Numbered from the stretch's first letter, positions 9,571 through 20,250 are shown. The stretch: DNA of 64,000 bases from Ferruginibacter sp. (GCA_014379905.1 JACMKX010000186.1:1-64000); one strand, 5' to 3'. A program made the numbers and translations. The notes: generated by a model from the letters alone, not told the origin.

Positions 9571-10365
9571 CTAATTCTCCTCTTCTCCCATGGCTGCTTT
9601 TTTCATTTCTGCAGCCTTTTCCCTGCCCAGGTATCGTTCTATAAAACCATGTATAATATAGATCACGGGGGTCATGATCAATGCTATTACGAATTTATAT
9701 ATATAATTTCCCGTGCCTGTGATCATCACCTGTTGCATACTCCAGGCATCGCCCTGCCCGGTCTGAATCCTTTTGCCGACGTAAAAAGCAATGAATAATA
9801 CCACAAAACTGTCTATTAATTGTGAAATAATTGTGGAACCTGTTGCCCGTAGCCAGATCTGTTTTTCTCCTGTGACTTTTTTGATGCGGTGAAATACAAA
9901 TACATCGAGCACCTGCCCGATGAGGAAGGCAACAATAGAACCGATGATGATCCAGAGGCCCTGGCCAAATATTCCATGAAATGCATTATCAGGCTGATCA
10001 ATACCATTACCGATGGAAAAAAATTCTGAAGGTTTTAAGGCAATGGCTGCGTTGTAAATAATAAAAGAAAAGGCAATAAGCCCGATAGCCAGGAAAGAAA
10101 GAAAGCGAACGCCTTTGGGGCCATAATATTCGTTGATGATATCCGTCATTACAAACACAACAGGCCAAAGCAATACACCTGCGGTGAGATGAAAACTAAA
10201 TTCGCCGCCAAACAAGGGGATCCTTGCTCTTGATACTCCAAGGGTATCTTCCAGTGAAAATATTTTTACACCAATAACTTCTGCGATCAATGCATTGGTA
10301 ATAAAAAAACCCGCCAGTATGATAAACAGCCTGGTTGGTTTATTACTGATGATGCCTTTTATCAT
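9571..10365 (-). CDS. queuosine precursor transporter (VUT/YhhQ family)
   Basis: Multi-TM protein with ITNALIAEVIGVKIF, VVFVMTDIINEYYGPKGVR, STIISQLIDSFVVLFIAFYVG. Confidence 0.85.
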   Translation of the reverse strand: MIKGIISNKPTRLFIILAGFFITNALIAEVIGVKIFSLEDTLGVSRARIPLFGGEFSFHLTAGVLLWPVVFVMTDIINEYYGPKGVRFLSFLAIGLIAFSFIIYNAAIALKPSEFFSIGNGIDQPDNAFHGIFGQGLWIIIGSIVAFLIGQVLDVFVFHRIKKVTGEKQIWLRATGSTIISQLIDSFVVLFIAFYVGKRIQTGQGDAWSMQQVMITGTGNYIYKFVIALIMTPVIYIIHGFIERYLGREKAAEMKKAAMGEEEN

Positions 10366-10368
10366 GAT

Positions 10369-10671
10369 TTAAAATTTGCTAAAAAAGAAATACCATATTT
10401 GTATTGGAAACATTATCACATTAAAATAAGTGATCCACTTAGGCAAAATAGTTTTACCCTTTAAAGAAAGGATACTAAAGGTAAGCACAAAAATAAAGTT
10501 GATAAAAATTGCACCGTATCCTAATATAGCAATAATTCCTTCCATGGGAGGTAAAGCCGTTAATGCATCCTTATTACCTGATACTCTTCTCTGAATTTCA
10601 ACCAGCCTTAAAATGGCGGTAACAATGCAAGCAATGTTGCAAATAAAAACCAGCTTATTAAATACTTTCAT
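10369..10671 (-). CDS. small hypothetical membrane protein (100 aa)
   Basis: ORF with about three hydrophobic segments; ends 3 nt before the next gene's start. Confidence 0.55.
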   Translation of the reverse strand: MKVFNKLVFICNIACIVTAILRLVEIQRRVSGNKDALTALPPMEGIIAILGYGAIFINFIFVLTFSILSLKGKTILPKWITYFNVIMFPIQIWYFFFSKF

Positions 10672-10703
10672 CTTATCCTAAAAATACATTTTTTGCTTTC
10701 AAT

Positions 10704-10737
10704 AAAAAAGCCCGGATCTCTCGCCGGGATTTTTTTA
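10704..10737 (-). terminator. rho-independent terminator
   Basis: aaaaaagCCCGGatctctcgCCGGGattttttt; inverted repeat with flanking A and T runs. Confidence 0.75.
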
Positions 10738-10796
10738 TCAAATTTGTTTATGCATTCATAATTATCACATTATCGAATTATCAAATTGGCTAATTG

Positions 10797-12176
10797 CTAC
10801 TTCCCCCATCCAAACCAATCATTCCCATTCGCATACAACATCAGCGCCAGCAATATTACCATACCAACGATCTGTGCATACTCCAGGAATTTTTCATTGG
10901 GTTTTCGGCCGGTGATCATTTCTCCCAAAGTAAACAATACATGCCCGCCATCTAAAGCTGGTATCGGCAACAGGTTCATGAATGCGAGTACAATGGAGAA
11001 GAAAGCGGTAATGGTCCAGAAGTGCTCCCAGTCCCACTTATCGCCGCTAAAAACAGAACCCATTGCCTTAAATCCGCCAACACCTTTATAAGCTTCTGTT
11101 TCTGGTGACAGGATCAAACGGAACTGATCAATATACCATTTTAATTTATCGAATGCCATTCTTACACCGGCAGGAAATGCCGGGAAGAAACCATATTTTT
11201 TTACACTGTAATCCAATACGCCGGCTGAATCCAGCGACTGGTGTAGACCAATGACTTTAAGACCAGCCATAAAACCTGTACTATCCAGCTGCCAGGTTGT
11301 ATTGATCAGTGAATCTCCTCTTTGAATGGTTACAATAGCCCTGTTATTCTTTTTCTTTTCCAATGATTTAATAACATCATTCATAAATGGTGTTGATACA
11401 GAATCAACCATCACTATTTTATCCCATCTCTTTAATCCGATTGTAGCAGCAACCCCGGTATCGGGTGAATTGCCGATCCAGAATGGTGCACGAATACTGA
11501 TCAATGGAATATCCCTTCTCCTTTTTTCTACCAGTTTACCGATAAGATTTTTAGGAAGCTGCACATCAAATTCTTTACCATCCCTGTTTATTGTAACCGT
11601 TTTGCTTACAATAAGTTTTGGAACCAGGTCATAATAATTGGTCATCGAATCGCCATCGATCCTGGATATATTATCACCATCTTTAAATCCAAAAGATTGC
11701 ATTAGACTATCTTCTATGGCAAGGCCATATTGAAGGCTTTTGTTGTCTATCCGTTTTTCGCCCCAAACCATTAATATACCAGCATAGATAATAAAGGCCA
11801 GTAAAATGTTTACGGTAACACCTCCCAACATAATAATCAGGCGTTGCCAGGCTGGTTTGCTGCGGAATTCATGGGGCTGGGGAGGTAACTTGAGTGCATC
11901 TTTATCCATGCTTTCATCTACCATTCCCGAGATCTTTACGTAACCTCCCAGCGGAAGCCAACCTACACCATACTCAGTTTCTCCAATTTTCTTTTTGAAC
12001 AATGAAAACCAGGGATCAAAAAACAGGTAAAATTTTTCCACCCTGCATTTAAACCATTTGGCTGTTATGTAATGCCCAAATTCGTGCAGCACTACCAGTA
12101 TAGAAAGAGATAATAATAATTGTGCAGCTTTTAATCCTACGCTACTCCAATCGATGGCTAATAAAGTTATGTTCAT
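10797..12176 (-). CDS. rseP: RIP metalloprotease RseP (site-2 protease family M50)
   Basis: VLHEFGHYITAKWF (HExxH), two PDZ-like segments, FMNLLPIPALDGGHVLF. Start chosen at MNITLLAID rather than the longer ORF start at 12212. Confidence 0.92.
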   Translation of the reverse strand: MNITLLAIDWSSVGLKAAQLLLSLSILVVLHEFGHYITAKWFKCRVEKFYLFFDPWFSLFKKKIGETEYGVGWLPLGGYVKISGMVDESMDKDALKLPPQPHEFRSKPAWQRLIIMLGGVTVNILLAFIIYAGILMVWGEKRIDNKSLQYGLAIEDSLMQSFGFKDGDNISRIDGDSMTNYYDLVPKLIVSKTVTINRDGKEFDVQLPKNLIGKLVEKRRRDIPLISIRAPFWIGNSPDTGVAATIGLKRWDKIVMVDSVSTPFMNDVIKSLEKKKNNRAIVTIQRGDSLINTTWQLDSTGFMAGLKVIGLHQSLDSAGVLDYSVKKYGFFPAFPAGVRMAFDKLKWYIDQFRLILSPETEAYKGVGGFKAMGSVFSGDKWDWEHFWTITAFFSIVLAFMNLLPIPALDGGHVLFTLGEMITGRKPNEKFLEYAQIVGMVILLALMLYANGNDWFGWGK

Positions 12177-12324
12177 ATATATGTTTTGCGCCGGCGCGCT
12201 GTTTAAATACAAGATTGATTATTAATTACTGATTATTGATTAGTAATTAGAGATTAGGTTATTAGAACCCCAATCGCTTACTTCCCGCTCCCAACTTGCC
12301 TAATTCCCACCCGTCACTCGCCTT

Positions 12325-13491
12325 TCAAAATTTCATCATCGAAGCCGCAAAATTACGGGCCTCCCCATCGCTGTCAAAATATTCCTCCAGTGTAGGTGTT
12401 TCTATAAAGTTAATTTTCTCCATCGTTTTTTCTACCACTGCAGTCATATCTAAAAACCCGATGCGGTTCTTTAAGAAGGCCCAGACGGCTATTTCATTTG
12501 CTGCATTTAAAATACAGGGCATATTGCCGCCCTTTTTCATGGCTTCAATGGCAAGACCAAGATTACGGAAAGTTTTATAGTCTGGCTCTTCAAAACTAAG
12601 TGATGAATATTTTTTGAAATTCATCCTCGGGAATTCATTTTTTATTCTTCCGGGAAAGCCGAGTGCGTACTGGATTGGTAATTTCATATCAGGCAAACCC
12701 ATTTGTGCTTTTACACTTCCGTCTTCAAACTGCACCATACTGTGAATAATGCTTTGCGGGTGAACCAGCACTTCAATCTGATCCGGCTTTAAATTAAATA
12801 ACCACCTGGCTTCGATCATCTCCAGCCCTTTATTCATAAGGGTTGCAGAATCAATACTGATCTTGGCTCCCATGCTCCAGTTAGGATGCTGCAGCGCATG
12901 ATCTCTTTTTACATTCACCAAAAAATTGGGCTTCTTTCCCAGGAAAGGACCACCACTTGCGGTGAGAATTATTTTTTCTATGGGGTTTCTTGCCTCTCCA
13001 ACCAGGCATTGAAATATGGCGGAGTGCTCACTATCCACAGGGATGATGGGCGAACGGTTTTCTACGGCCATTTGCATTACAATATCCCCTGCCACTACCA
13101 ATGTTTCCTTGTTGGCGAGTGCTATAACTTTACCTTTGGCTACAGCCTTTAATGTAGGTTTTAAACCGGCAAACCCAACGATGGCGGCCAGCATAATATC
13201 ATAGCTGTCAAAATCAGCTACTTCTTCCAACGCAGCTTCGCCTGCAAATACTTTTACATTGGTGGATGCAAGCGCTTCTTTCAATTTTAGAAATTTGGTT
13301 TCATCGCCTATCACCACGGCGTTGGGATTAAATTCCAATGCCTGTTTCAGCAACAGTTCATAGTTGGTTTGAGCCGTTAATATCTCTATCTCAAACATGT
13401 CCATTTGAGTACGTACCACATCCAAAGCCTGGGTGCCGATTGAACCTGTAGAACCAAAAATAGCAATGCGTTTTTTGGGCGCTGACGCCAT
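12325..13491 (-). CDS. dxr: 1-deoxy-D-xylulose-5-phosphate reductoisomerase
   Basis: KKRIAIFGSTGSIGTQALDVVR, ALANKETLVVAG, PVDSEHSAIFQ, ASGGPF, HPNWSMGAKISIDSATLMNKGLEMIEA. Start chosen at MASAPKKR rather than 13533. Confidence 0.95.
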   Translation of the reverse strand: MASAPKKRIAIFGSTGSIGTQALDVVRTQMDMFEIEILTAQTNYELLLKQALEFNPNAVVIGDETKFLKLKEALASTNVKVFAGEAALEEVADFDSYDIMLAAIVGFAGLKPTLKAVAKGKVIALANKETLVVAGDIVMQMAVENRSPIIPVDSEHSAIFQCLVGEARNPIEKIILTASGGPFLGKKPNFLVNVKRDHALQHPNWSMGAKISIDSATLMNKGLEMIEARWLFNLKPDQIEVLVHPQSIIHSMVQFEDGSVKAQMGLPDMKLPIQYALGFPGRIKNEFPRMNFKKYSSLSFEEPDYKTFRNLGLAIEAMKKGGNMPCILNAANEIAVWAFLKNRIGFLDMTAVVEKTMEKINFIETPTLEEYFDSDGEARNFAASMMKF

Positions 13492-13534
13492 ATAAACCTT
13501 TTTACTTTTAAAAAAAACTAATAAGAGGGGCAAT

Positions 13535-14866
13535 TTACTGTATTAAACGGTTCAAAGCTGCATTCACTTTGTCAAAGTTGAAAGATGCAAGGATCTGTTG
13601 CATATGCTTTGCTATGGCTTCGTTTTGAAGATTACCTATAGAACCTTCATGTGTATGGTTGATATGGGTATCATATATAAATTTTCCCTGTTCTATATCA
13701 CTGCCTATTTTTTTATATGCATCCCTGAAAGGCATGCCCTGTAATACCAGTTTGTTTACTTCTTCCACACTAAAGAGGTAGCTGTACTTTTTGTCGGCTA
13801 AAATATCTTTTTTTATGGAGATGTTTTCAAACATAAGCGTGGCCATATCCATGCACTGATGTAAAACTGCGAAGGATGGAAACAGGTTTTCCTTCAACAA
13901 CTGCAGATCCCTGTGGTAACCACTGGGCAGGTTGCTGGTCATCATACTTATTTCATTGGGCAACGATTTGATGCGGTTGCAATGAGAACGGATCAGTTCA
14001 AATACATCCGGATTCTTTTTATGAGGCATGATGCTGCTGCCGGTAGTTAGTTCAGTTGGAAAACTAATGAAATCGAAATTTTGATTGAGGTACAAACAGG
14101 CATCCATACTCATGCGGGATAAGGTATCTGCTACATTTGCCAAAGCCTGTGCAGTGATCCGTTCTGCCTTACCACGCCCCATTTGTGCATATACGACATT
14201 ATAATTCAGGTCATCAAAGCCCAACAGCTCCGTGGTAAGTGTTCTGTTGATAGGAAAAGATGAGCCATAACCTGCCGCACTTCCCAAAGGATTTTTATTA
14301 GTAACGTTGTAGGCTGCACGCAATGTTTCCACATCATCAACCAGGCTTTCTGCATAAGCACCAAACCACAATCCGAAAGAGGAAGGCATAGCTACCTGCA
14401 AATGCGTGTACCCGGGTAACAGGTGATCTTTAAATGTTTCACTTCTTTGTTGAAGCAGCGCAAAGAAGGATTCAATATGTTTTACCAGCTGCGTTATTTC
14501 GTGGCGGAGGAATAATTTTACGTCTACCAGCACCTGGTCGTTACGGCTGCGGGCCGAATGGATCTTTTTGCCAACGTCTCCTAATTTTTCCGTTAATAAA
14601 AATTCTACCTGGGAGTGGATGTCTTCCATACTATCGTCGATAGAAAATTCGTCTGCTGCTATTTCTTTATAAATGATCTTTAATTCACTACAAAGCTGTT
14701 CTGCTTCTTCATGGGTTAGTAAACCAACACTGGCCAGCATTTTAGCGTGAGCCATATTTCCCAATACATCGAAAGGCGCCAGCATAATATCAAATGCACG
14801 GTCGTTGCCAACGGTGAAGTTTTCAACTGCTTTATGGGTGTCTGTATTTTTTTGCCACAACTTCAT
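13535..14866 (-). CDS. argH: argininosuccinate lyase
   Basis: MEDIHSQVEFLLTEKLGDVGKKIHSARSRNDQV, GYTHLQVAMPSSFG, TGSSIMPHKKNPDVFELIR. Confidence 0.95.
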   Translation of the reverse strand: MKLWQKNTDTHKAVENFTVGNDRAFDIMLAPFDVLGNMAHAKMLASVGLLTHEEAEQLCSELKIIYKEIAADEFSIDDSMEDIHSQVEFLLTEKLGDVGKKIHSARSRNDQVLVDVKLFLRHEITQLVKHIESFFALLQQRSETFKDHLLPGYTHLQVAMPSSFGLWFGAYAESLVDDVETLRAAYNVTNKNPLGSAAGYGSSFPINRTLTTELLGFDDLNYNVVYAQMGRGKAERITAQALANVADTLSRMSMDACLYLNQNFDFISFPTELTTGSSIMPHKKNPDVFELIRSHCNRIKSLPNEISMMTSNLPSGYHRDLQLLKENLFPSFAVLHQCMDMATLMFENISIKKDILADKKYSYLFSVEEVNKLVLQGMPFRDAYKKIGSDIEQGKFIYDTHINHTHEGSIGNLQNEAIAKHMQQILASFNFDKVNAALNRLIQ

Positions 14867-14979
14867 TTCAATGGATAATTGTTTAATTGATAATTGATAA
14901 TGTTATTAATCTGGAGTTCCATTTTTTTTTTGAATGATAAGTCATTTGACTAATCTAATGATATTTTAAATCTAAAGAA

Positions 14980-16113
14980 TTATCCATTATCCATTTCTTC
15001 ATTATCCATTCTTTTAACATCCATTAATTTCCCCAGCCATTCAATATAAAATTCCACTCCCTCGGCTATCCATCTCACTTCTACAAACTCATCCGCACTA
15101 TGACTTTGCCCGCTAAACCCGGGACCACATTTTAAAGATGGCAGGGGTATCAACGCCTGGTCGGAAGCTGTAGGTGAACCGTAGGAAATTTTACCCAAAG
15201 CTATGCCTGCCTTTACAACCCGATGATTGATATCAATGGAGGAAGAGCGCAATCTTGTACTTCTTGCTGTTACTTCCACATCTATATGCTGCTCAATAAT
15301 TTCCAGTATTTCCTCATGTGTATAAACATCTGTCACCCTTATATCCACCACAAAACTGCAGGAAGCCGGAACAACATTATGGGCTTTGTTTTCGGTAAAA
15401 ACGGAGGTAACAGACATTTTTATTTCCCCCAATGCAGGAGATATTTTTTGGAAACGAAAATTTTTAAACCATTCAATTGCAGTCATTGCCTTGTAAACCG
15501 CATTCTCCCCTTCTTCTCTTGCGGCATGACCTGCTTTGCCGTGGGCAATACAATCCAGTACCAGTAAACCTTTTTCGGCAACAGCCAATTGCAGTTCTGT
15601 TGGTTCTCCTACTATTGCAAAACTATCTTTGTGTGTAAAAAGGCTGCTGAAAATTTTATCGCCGAATAGTTTTTCAATGCCATTCTTTCCGCTGATCTCT
15701 TCCTCTGCGGTGGCTGCCAGCACTATGTTATAAGGTAAAGCCATTGCTTCATAATAATAAAGGAAGGCAGCAACCAGGCAAACCAGGGAGGCCCCGGCAT
15801 CGGTGCTTCCAAGCCCATACAACTTTCCTTCTTCTATCGACGGTAAAAAAGGATCACGGGTATATTTTAAATTGGCGGCTACCGTATCATGGTGAGAGTT
15901 GAGCAGTATTGTTGGTTTATTGCTATCATAAAATTTATTGATCGCCCATATATTGTTAGCTGCCCTGTTGGTAATAATGTTTTCCGGTTGCAAAAACTGC
16001 TCTATACACGCTGCAGTATGCGCTTCATCTTTGCTTGGCGAAGGAATAGCTATTAATGATTGTAGCAATTTTACTGCATTGGAAGATAGTATCGTCAGGT
16101 CTTTATTATTCAT
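14980..16113 (-). CDS. argE: M20 family metallo-hydrolase, N-acyl-ornithine/N-acyl-citrulline deacylase (ArgE-like)
   Basis: TILLNSHHDTVAANL, GLGSTDAGASLV, AATAEEEISGKNGIE; sits inside the arg operon. Confidence 0.85.
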   Translation of the reverse strand: MNNKDLTILSSNAVKLLQSLIAIPSPSKDEAHTAACIEQFLQPENIITNRAANNIWAINKFYDSNKPTILLNSHHDTVAANLKYTRDPFLPSIEEGKLYGLGSTDAGASLVCLVAAFLYYYEAMALPYNIVLAATAEEEISGKNGIEKLFGDKIFSSLFTHKDSFAIVGEPTELQLAVAEKGLLVLDCIAHGKAGHAAREEGENAVYKAMTAIEWFKNFRFQKISPALGEIKMSVTSVFTENKAHNVVPASCSFVVDIRVTDVYTHEEILEIIEQHIDVEVTARSTRLRSSSIDINHRVVKAGIALGKISYGSPTASDQALIPLPSLKCGPGFSGQSHSADEFVEVRWIAEGVEFYIEWLGKLMDVKRMDNEEMDNG

Positions 16114-16891
16114 GTTCCATTAAGGTACCTGATTCATTTTTAATAAGCAGGTCAAGTTTATCTGCGTGGCCAACGCACACCGATCGCACACCTGCGTCCA
16201 ATGCGCTAAAAGCATTCTGCAATTTTGGAATCATACCATCAGATATTGTACCTGCCTTTTTCATTTGCATAAAAGATGAAAGCGTAATAGCCGGTATCAC
16301 ACTGTTATCATTATCCGCATTTCTTAATACCCCGTTCTTTTCAAAACAATAAATGAGTGAAACATCGTACAATGAACTCATACCTTTGGCCAGTTCCTGT
16401 GCAATGGTGTCTGCATTGGTATTTAATAAAGTGCCTTTGGCATCATGTGTAAGGGGTGCAAACACCAGGCTGATATCCTGCTGCAATAACAGGCTAATCA
16501 ACGGTGCATTAATGGCATCCACATCTCCTACAAAACCATAATCAGTAACAGGATGCATTCTTTTATGGGATAAAATAGAATTTCCATCTGCACCGGAAAG
16601 CCCCAGGGCATTGCAATGTTTTGCCTGCAGTGCCGCAACTATATTTTTATTCACAGATCCCGCATACACCATCGTCACCACTTTTAATGTCTCGGCGTCT
16701 GTTATCCGCCTGCCATCTATCATTTCCTGGGGAATGTTCATTGCTTCTGCTACGCCTGTTGCCAGTTTGCCACCGCCATGAACTAAAATTTTATGATCCC
16801 TGATTACAGAAAATTTATCAAGAAACGATGAGAGCTTAACTTCGTCGTCAATGATATTGCCACCAATCTTTATGATGTAAAGTTTTTTCAT
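16106..16891 (-). CDS. argB: acetylglutamate kinase family (N-acylglutamate kinase)
   Basis: YIIKIGGNIIDDE, KILVHGGGKLATGVAEAMNI, LGLSGADGNSI; arg operon context. Confidence 0.92.
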   Translation of the reverse strand: MKKLYIIKIGGNIIDDEVKLSSFLDKFSVIRDHKILVHGGGKLATGVAEAMNIPQEMIDGRRITDAETLKVVTMVYAGSVNKNIVAALQAKHCNALGLSGADGNSILSHKRMHPVTDYGFVGDVDAINAPLISLLLQQDISLVFAPLTHDAKGTLLNTNADTIAQELAKGMSSLYDVSLIYCFEKNGVLRNADNDNSVIPAITLSSFMQMKKAGTISDGMIPKLQNAFSALDAGVRSVCVGHADKLDLLIKNESGTLMEHE

Positions 16892-16949
16892 TTTGTTTTA
16901 TCACCGCTAAGGGGCATAATTCTTACTTAGCGTCTTTACGTCTTTGCGG

Positions 16950-17918
16950 TTAATTATTTTTTATAATCTCAGCGATAACCGCCTGGGCTGCCCATACCCT
17001 GTTGGCTCCCTGCTGTGTTACCAGGCTGTTGTCTCCATCAAGTACCTCATCACTCAATTCTACATTTCTTCGCACCGGCAGGCAATGCATTACTTTGGCG
17101 GCATTGCTGTTCTTTAATTTTTCTTCCGTCAGCATCCAATTCTCTTTTACTTCCGGCATGGAGCCGTATTCATTAAATGAACTCCAGTTTTTTACATAAA
17201 CAAAATCTGCATCTTTTAATGCTTCAGATTGATCATGAAGGATGATTGCGCCATTAGTAAATTGTTCATCTAATTCATAACCTTCCGGGTGGGTAATTAC
17301 AAAATCAGCTTCACCCCATGCATTCACCCATTGTGCAAAGGAGTTGGCTACACACTGCGGCAAAGGTTTTATATGAGGCGCCCATGTTAAAACGATACTG
17401 GGCTTCTTCCCTACCGGCCACTCTCTACTCCCCACTACCTCCATCATCGTAATAATATCTGTTAACGACTGCAAAGGATGCAACGTAGCACTTTCTAAAC
17501 TAATGACGGGCACGCCGGTATATTTTATAAACTGGCTGATGATGGTTTCTGCATAATCTGCTTCCCTGTTTTGCAAGGATGGAAATGTGCGGATACAAAG
17601 TATATCAAAATAGCTTCCTAAAACCGGTGCGGCATCCCTGATATGTTCTACTGTGGTTCCGTTCATAACAGCTCCTTCTACAAATTCAAGTGCCCAGCCT
17701 TCCTTGTCTACATTGAAAACAATTGTTTCCATACCCAGGTTCTTTGCGGCTAACTGGGTACTGATACGGGTGCGCAAACTTGGATTTAAAAATAATAACC
17801 CTATTTTTTTGCCTGTCCCCAATGCAGCATCTTTTAAAGGATCTGCCTTATACGCCAATGCCTCTTGCATCAATGCATCTAGATCAGCCACATCATTAAC
17901 AGAAATAAATTGCTTCAA
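16950..17918 (-). CDS. argF': N-succinyl-/N-acetylornithine carbamoyltransferase
   Basis: FLNPSLRTRIST, HPLQSLTDIITMMEV, TWAPHIKPLPQCVANSFAQWV, MHCLPVRRNVELSDEVLD; resembles B. fragilis ArgF'. Confidence 0.9.
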   Translation of the reverse strand: MKQFISVNDVADLDALMQEALAYKADPLKDAALGTGKKIGLLFLNPSLRTRISTQLAAKNLGMETIVFNVDKEGWALEFVEGAVMNGTTVEHIRDAAPVLGSYFDILCIRTFPSLQNREADYAETIISQFIKYTGVPVISLESATLHPLQSLTDIITMMEVVGSREWPVGKKPSIVLTWAPHIKPLPQCVANSFAQWVNAWGEADFVITHPEGYELDEQFTNGAIILHDQSEALKDADFVYVKNWSSFNEYGSMPEVKENWMLTEEKLKNSNAAKVMHCLPVRRNVELSDEVLDGDNSLVTQQGANRVWAAQAVIAEIIKNN

Positions 17919-17978
17919 TTGTATGTTTTTTTATTATTCATAAATGAATTACACCGCTCACTAATTCCTAATTACTGG

Positions 17979-19106
17979 TTAACTCTTCAACTCCAATTTC
18001 AAGGCTTCCAAAAATCTATCAGCTTCTTCCTTGCCAATATTCAATGCAGGTAACAAACGTATCACATTTGGTTTTGCTTCCCCTGTAAATATTTTATGCT
18101 TCGCCAATAAATGCTTCTTCACTTCTTTTTTATCTGCCGGCAATTCAATGCCGATCATGAGGCCACGACCACGCACCTCTGTGATGCGGGGTATTTTTTT
18201 CAGTTCACCCAATAAATAACTGCCGGTCAATTCCGCATTTTTCATCAGATCCTTCTCTTCTATTTCTTCTAACACGGCAAGCGCTGCTGCACATGCCAGG
18301 TGATTGCCGCCAAAGGTTGTACCCAGCATAAAATGTTTGGCTGTAAATTTTGGAGCGATGGAGATACCCGCCACAGGGAAGCCATTGCCCATACCTTTAG
18401 CCATGGTATAGATATCGGCGTTTATGCCGGAAATATCATGTGAATAAAACCGGCCGGTTCTTCCATAGCCGCACTGCACACTATCCGCGATAAATACCGC
18501 ATTGTTTTCATCGCAAAGCATGCGGATCGTTCTTAAAAATTCAGGAGTAGCCTCAATGATGCCACCCACACCCTGTATGCCCTCCACTATAACAGCTGCA
18601 ATGGTATTATTATTAAAAGCGCCTCTTAAAGCAAACTCATCATTGAAGGGAAGAAATAAAATATTTTCTGTTTCGTTTACCGGGGCAACAAGGGAAGGAT
18701 TATCTGTTGCAGCAACCGCCAGTGAGGTACGGCCATGAAAAGATCTTTTAAAAGCAATCACTTTTTTCCTTCCATTATAAAAGGAGGCCAGCTTCAAAGC
18801 ATTTTCGTTGGCTTCTGCCCCTGAATTGCATAGGAATAACTGGTAATCTTCTTTCCCCGAGATCCTTCCTAATTTTTCTGCCAGCTCTACCTGCAAAGGA
18901 ATTTTTACGGAGTTGGAATAAAAAGCTATTTTATGCAATTGGGCCTCAATTCTTTTGACCCAATGTGGATTGGTGTGGCCAATACTTATGACTGCATGAC
19001 CGCCATACAGATCTAAATACTCATTCCCTTTATCGTCCCATACTTTCGAGCCCTCGGCTTTTACTATGGTGACATCATTTAGTGGATATACGTCGAATAA
19101 ATTCAT
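17979..19106 (-). CDS. argD: acetylornithine aminotransferase family (class III PLP aminotransferase)
   Basis: MNLFDVYPLNDVTIVKAEGSKVWDDKGNEYLDLYGGHAVISIGH, CNSGAEANENALKLAS, IADSVQCGYGRTG. Start chosen at MNLFDVY rather than 19148. Confidence 0.92.
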   Translation of the reverse strand: MNLFDVYPLNDVTIVKAEGSKVWDDKGNEYLDLYGGHAVISIGHTNPHWVKRIEAQLHKIAFYSNSVKIPLQVELAEKLGRISGKEDYQLFLCNSGAEANENALKLASFYNGRKKVIAFKRSFHGRTSLAVAATDNPSLVAPVNETENILFLPFNDEFALRGAFNNNTIAAVIVEGIQGVGGIIEATPEFLRTIRMLCDENNAVFIADSVQCGYGRTGRFYSHDISGINADIYTMAKGMGNGFPVAGISIAPKFTAKHFMLGTTFGGNHLACAAALAVLEEIEEKDLMKNAELTGSYLLGELKKIPRITEVRGRGLMIGIELPADKKEVKKHLLAKHKIFTGEAKPNVIRLLPALNIGKEEADRFLEALKLELKS

Positions 19107-19225
19107 AAAAAGTAAAAGGTTTAAGCTGTAAGGTTTGAGGAAATTCACCGCCTGGTTATATTTTTTTTCTCCTCTCAGAAATTTGAGCTTTTGGTTTAAG
19201 CCTCACGGCGCTCATTCTTTTGGTT

Positions 19226-20203
19226 TCAGAAGCCGGAGCCTTTTAGCTTTAGCCCCGTTGTTTCATCCAGGCCAAAAAGCAAATTCATATTTTGCACGGC
19301 CTGGCCGCTGGCCCCTTTTAGTAAATTATCAATGGCTGAATGCACTACTAATTTGCTGCCTGCTTTTTCTAACTGTATTAAAGCCTTATTGGTATTCACT
19401 ACCTGTTTCAAACTGATAGGTTCTTTGCTGATGGATACGAACGGATGGTTGCTATAAAATTTATTGTACATGACGGTGAGTTCTTCCATACTCAGGTCGC
19501 AGCTTAATTGTGAACTGATAAAGATTCCCCTGGTAAAATCGCCTCGCCAGGGAACAAAACTCAGGTCTATCCCATCTGCATTTTGCAATTGTAACAATGA
19601 TTGTCCTATTTCGCCCAGGTGCTGGTGGCTCAGTGTTTTATACGCCTGTATATTATTGGCTCTCCAGCTAAAGTGCGAGGTTCCGGAAAGCGATTGCCCG
19701 GCACCGGTAGAACCTGTAATTCCTGTTGTATAAATATCGCCCAACAATCCTTCTGCCGCCAGTGGTAATAAACCTAACTGGATGGCTGTGGCAAAACAAC
19801 CCGGGTTGGCAATGCTATTTGCTTTTTTTATTTCATCCCTGTTCAATTCCGGCAAACCATACACAAAAGTTCTGGTACCTGTTGTTGCATCTTCCGTTAA
19901 ACGAAAATCATTCCCGATATCAATCAGTTTTACCCCGGGCGGAATATCATTTTGCTCAACAAATATTTTAGCTTCACCATGTCCTGCGCAAAAGAATAAA
20001 ACATCAATATCGAAATGATGATCCCCAGCAAACAAAATATCTGTTTCACCCAACATATCTTCATGTACTTTGCTCAATATATTGCCGGCATTGCTCCTGC
20101 TTTGTACAAAGGCAATTTCCGCGTCGGGATGATTGAGCAGTATCCTGATCAGTTCTCCGCCGGTATATCCTGCGCCGCCTATGATGCCTGCTTTTATTTT
20201 CAT
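19226..20203 (-). CDS. argC: N-acetyl-gamma-glutamyl-phosphate reductase
   Basis: IKAGIIGGAGYTGGELIRILLNHP, IANPGCFATAIQLGLLPL, TGSTGAGQSLSGTSHFSWR. Confidence 0.93.
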   Translation of the reverse strand: MKIKAGIIGGAGYTGGELIRILLNHPDAEIAFVQSRSNAGNILSKVHEDMLGETDILFAGDHHFDIDVLFFCAGHGEAKIFVEQNDIPPGVKLIDIGNDFRLTEDATTGTRTFVYGLPELNRDEIKKANSIANPGCFATAIQLGLLPLAAEGLLGDIYTTGITGSTGAGQSLSGTSHFSWRANNIQAYKTLSHQHLGEIGQSLLQLQNADGIDLSFVPWRGDFTRGIFISSQLSCDLSMEELTVMYNKFYSNHPFVSISKEPISLKQVVNTNKALIQLEKAGSKLVVHSAIDNLLKGASGQAVQNMNLLFGLDETTGLKLKGSGF

Positions 20204-20218
20204 TTTATTTTTTTATAT

Positions 20219-20250
20219 CACGAATTACAGGCACGAATTATACGAATTTT
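20219..20250. repeat. cacgaatt intergenic repeat (copy 1, between argC and argG)
   Basis: cacgaattacaggcacgaattatacgaatttt. Confidence 0.6.

Noticed and set aside
9340-9798. 152-aa plus-strand ORF
   Set aside because: Overlaps the ends of two convincing minus-strand genes and has no family resemblance
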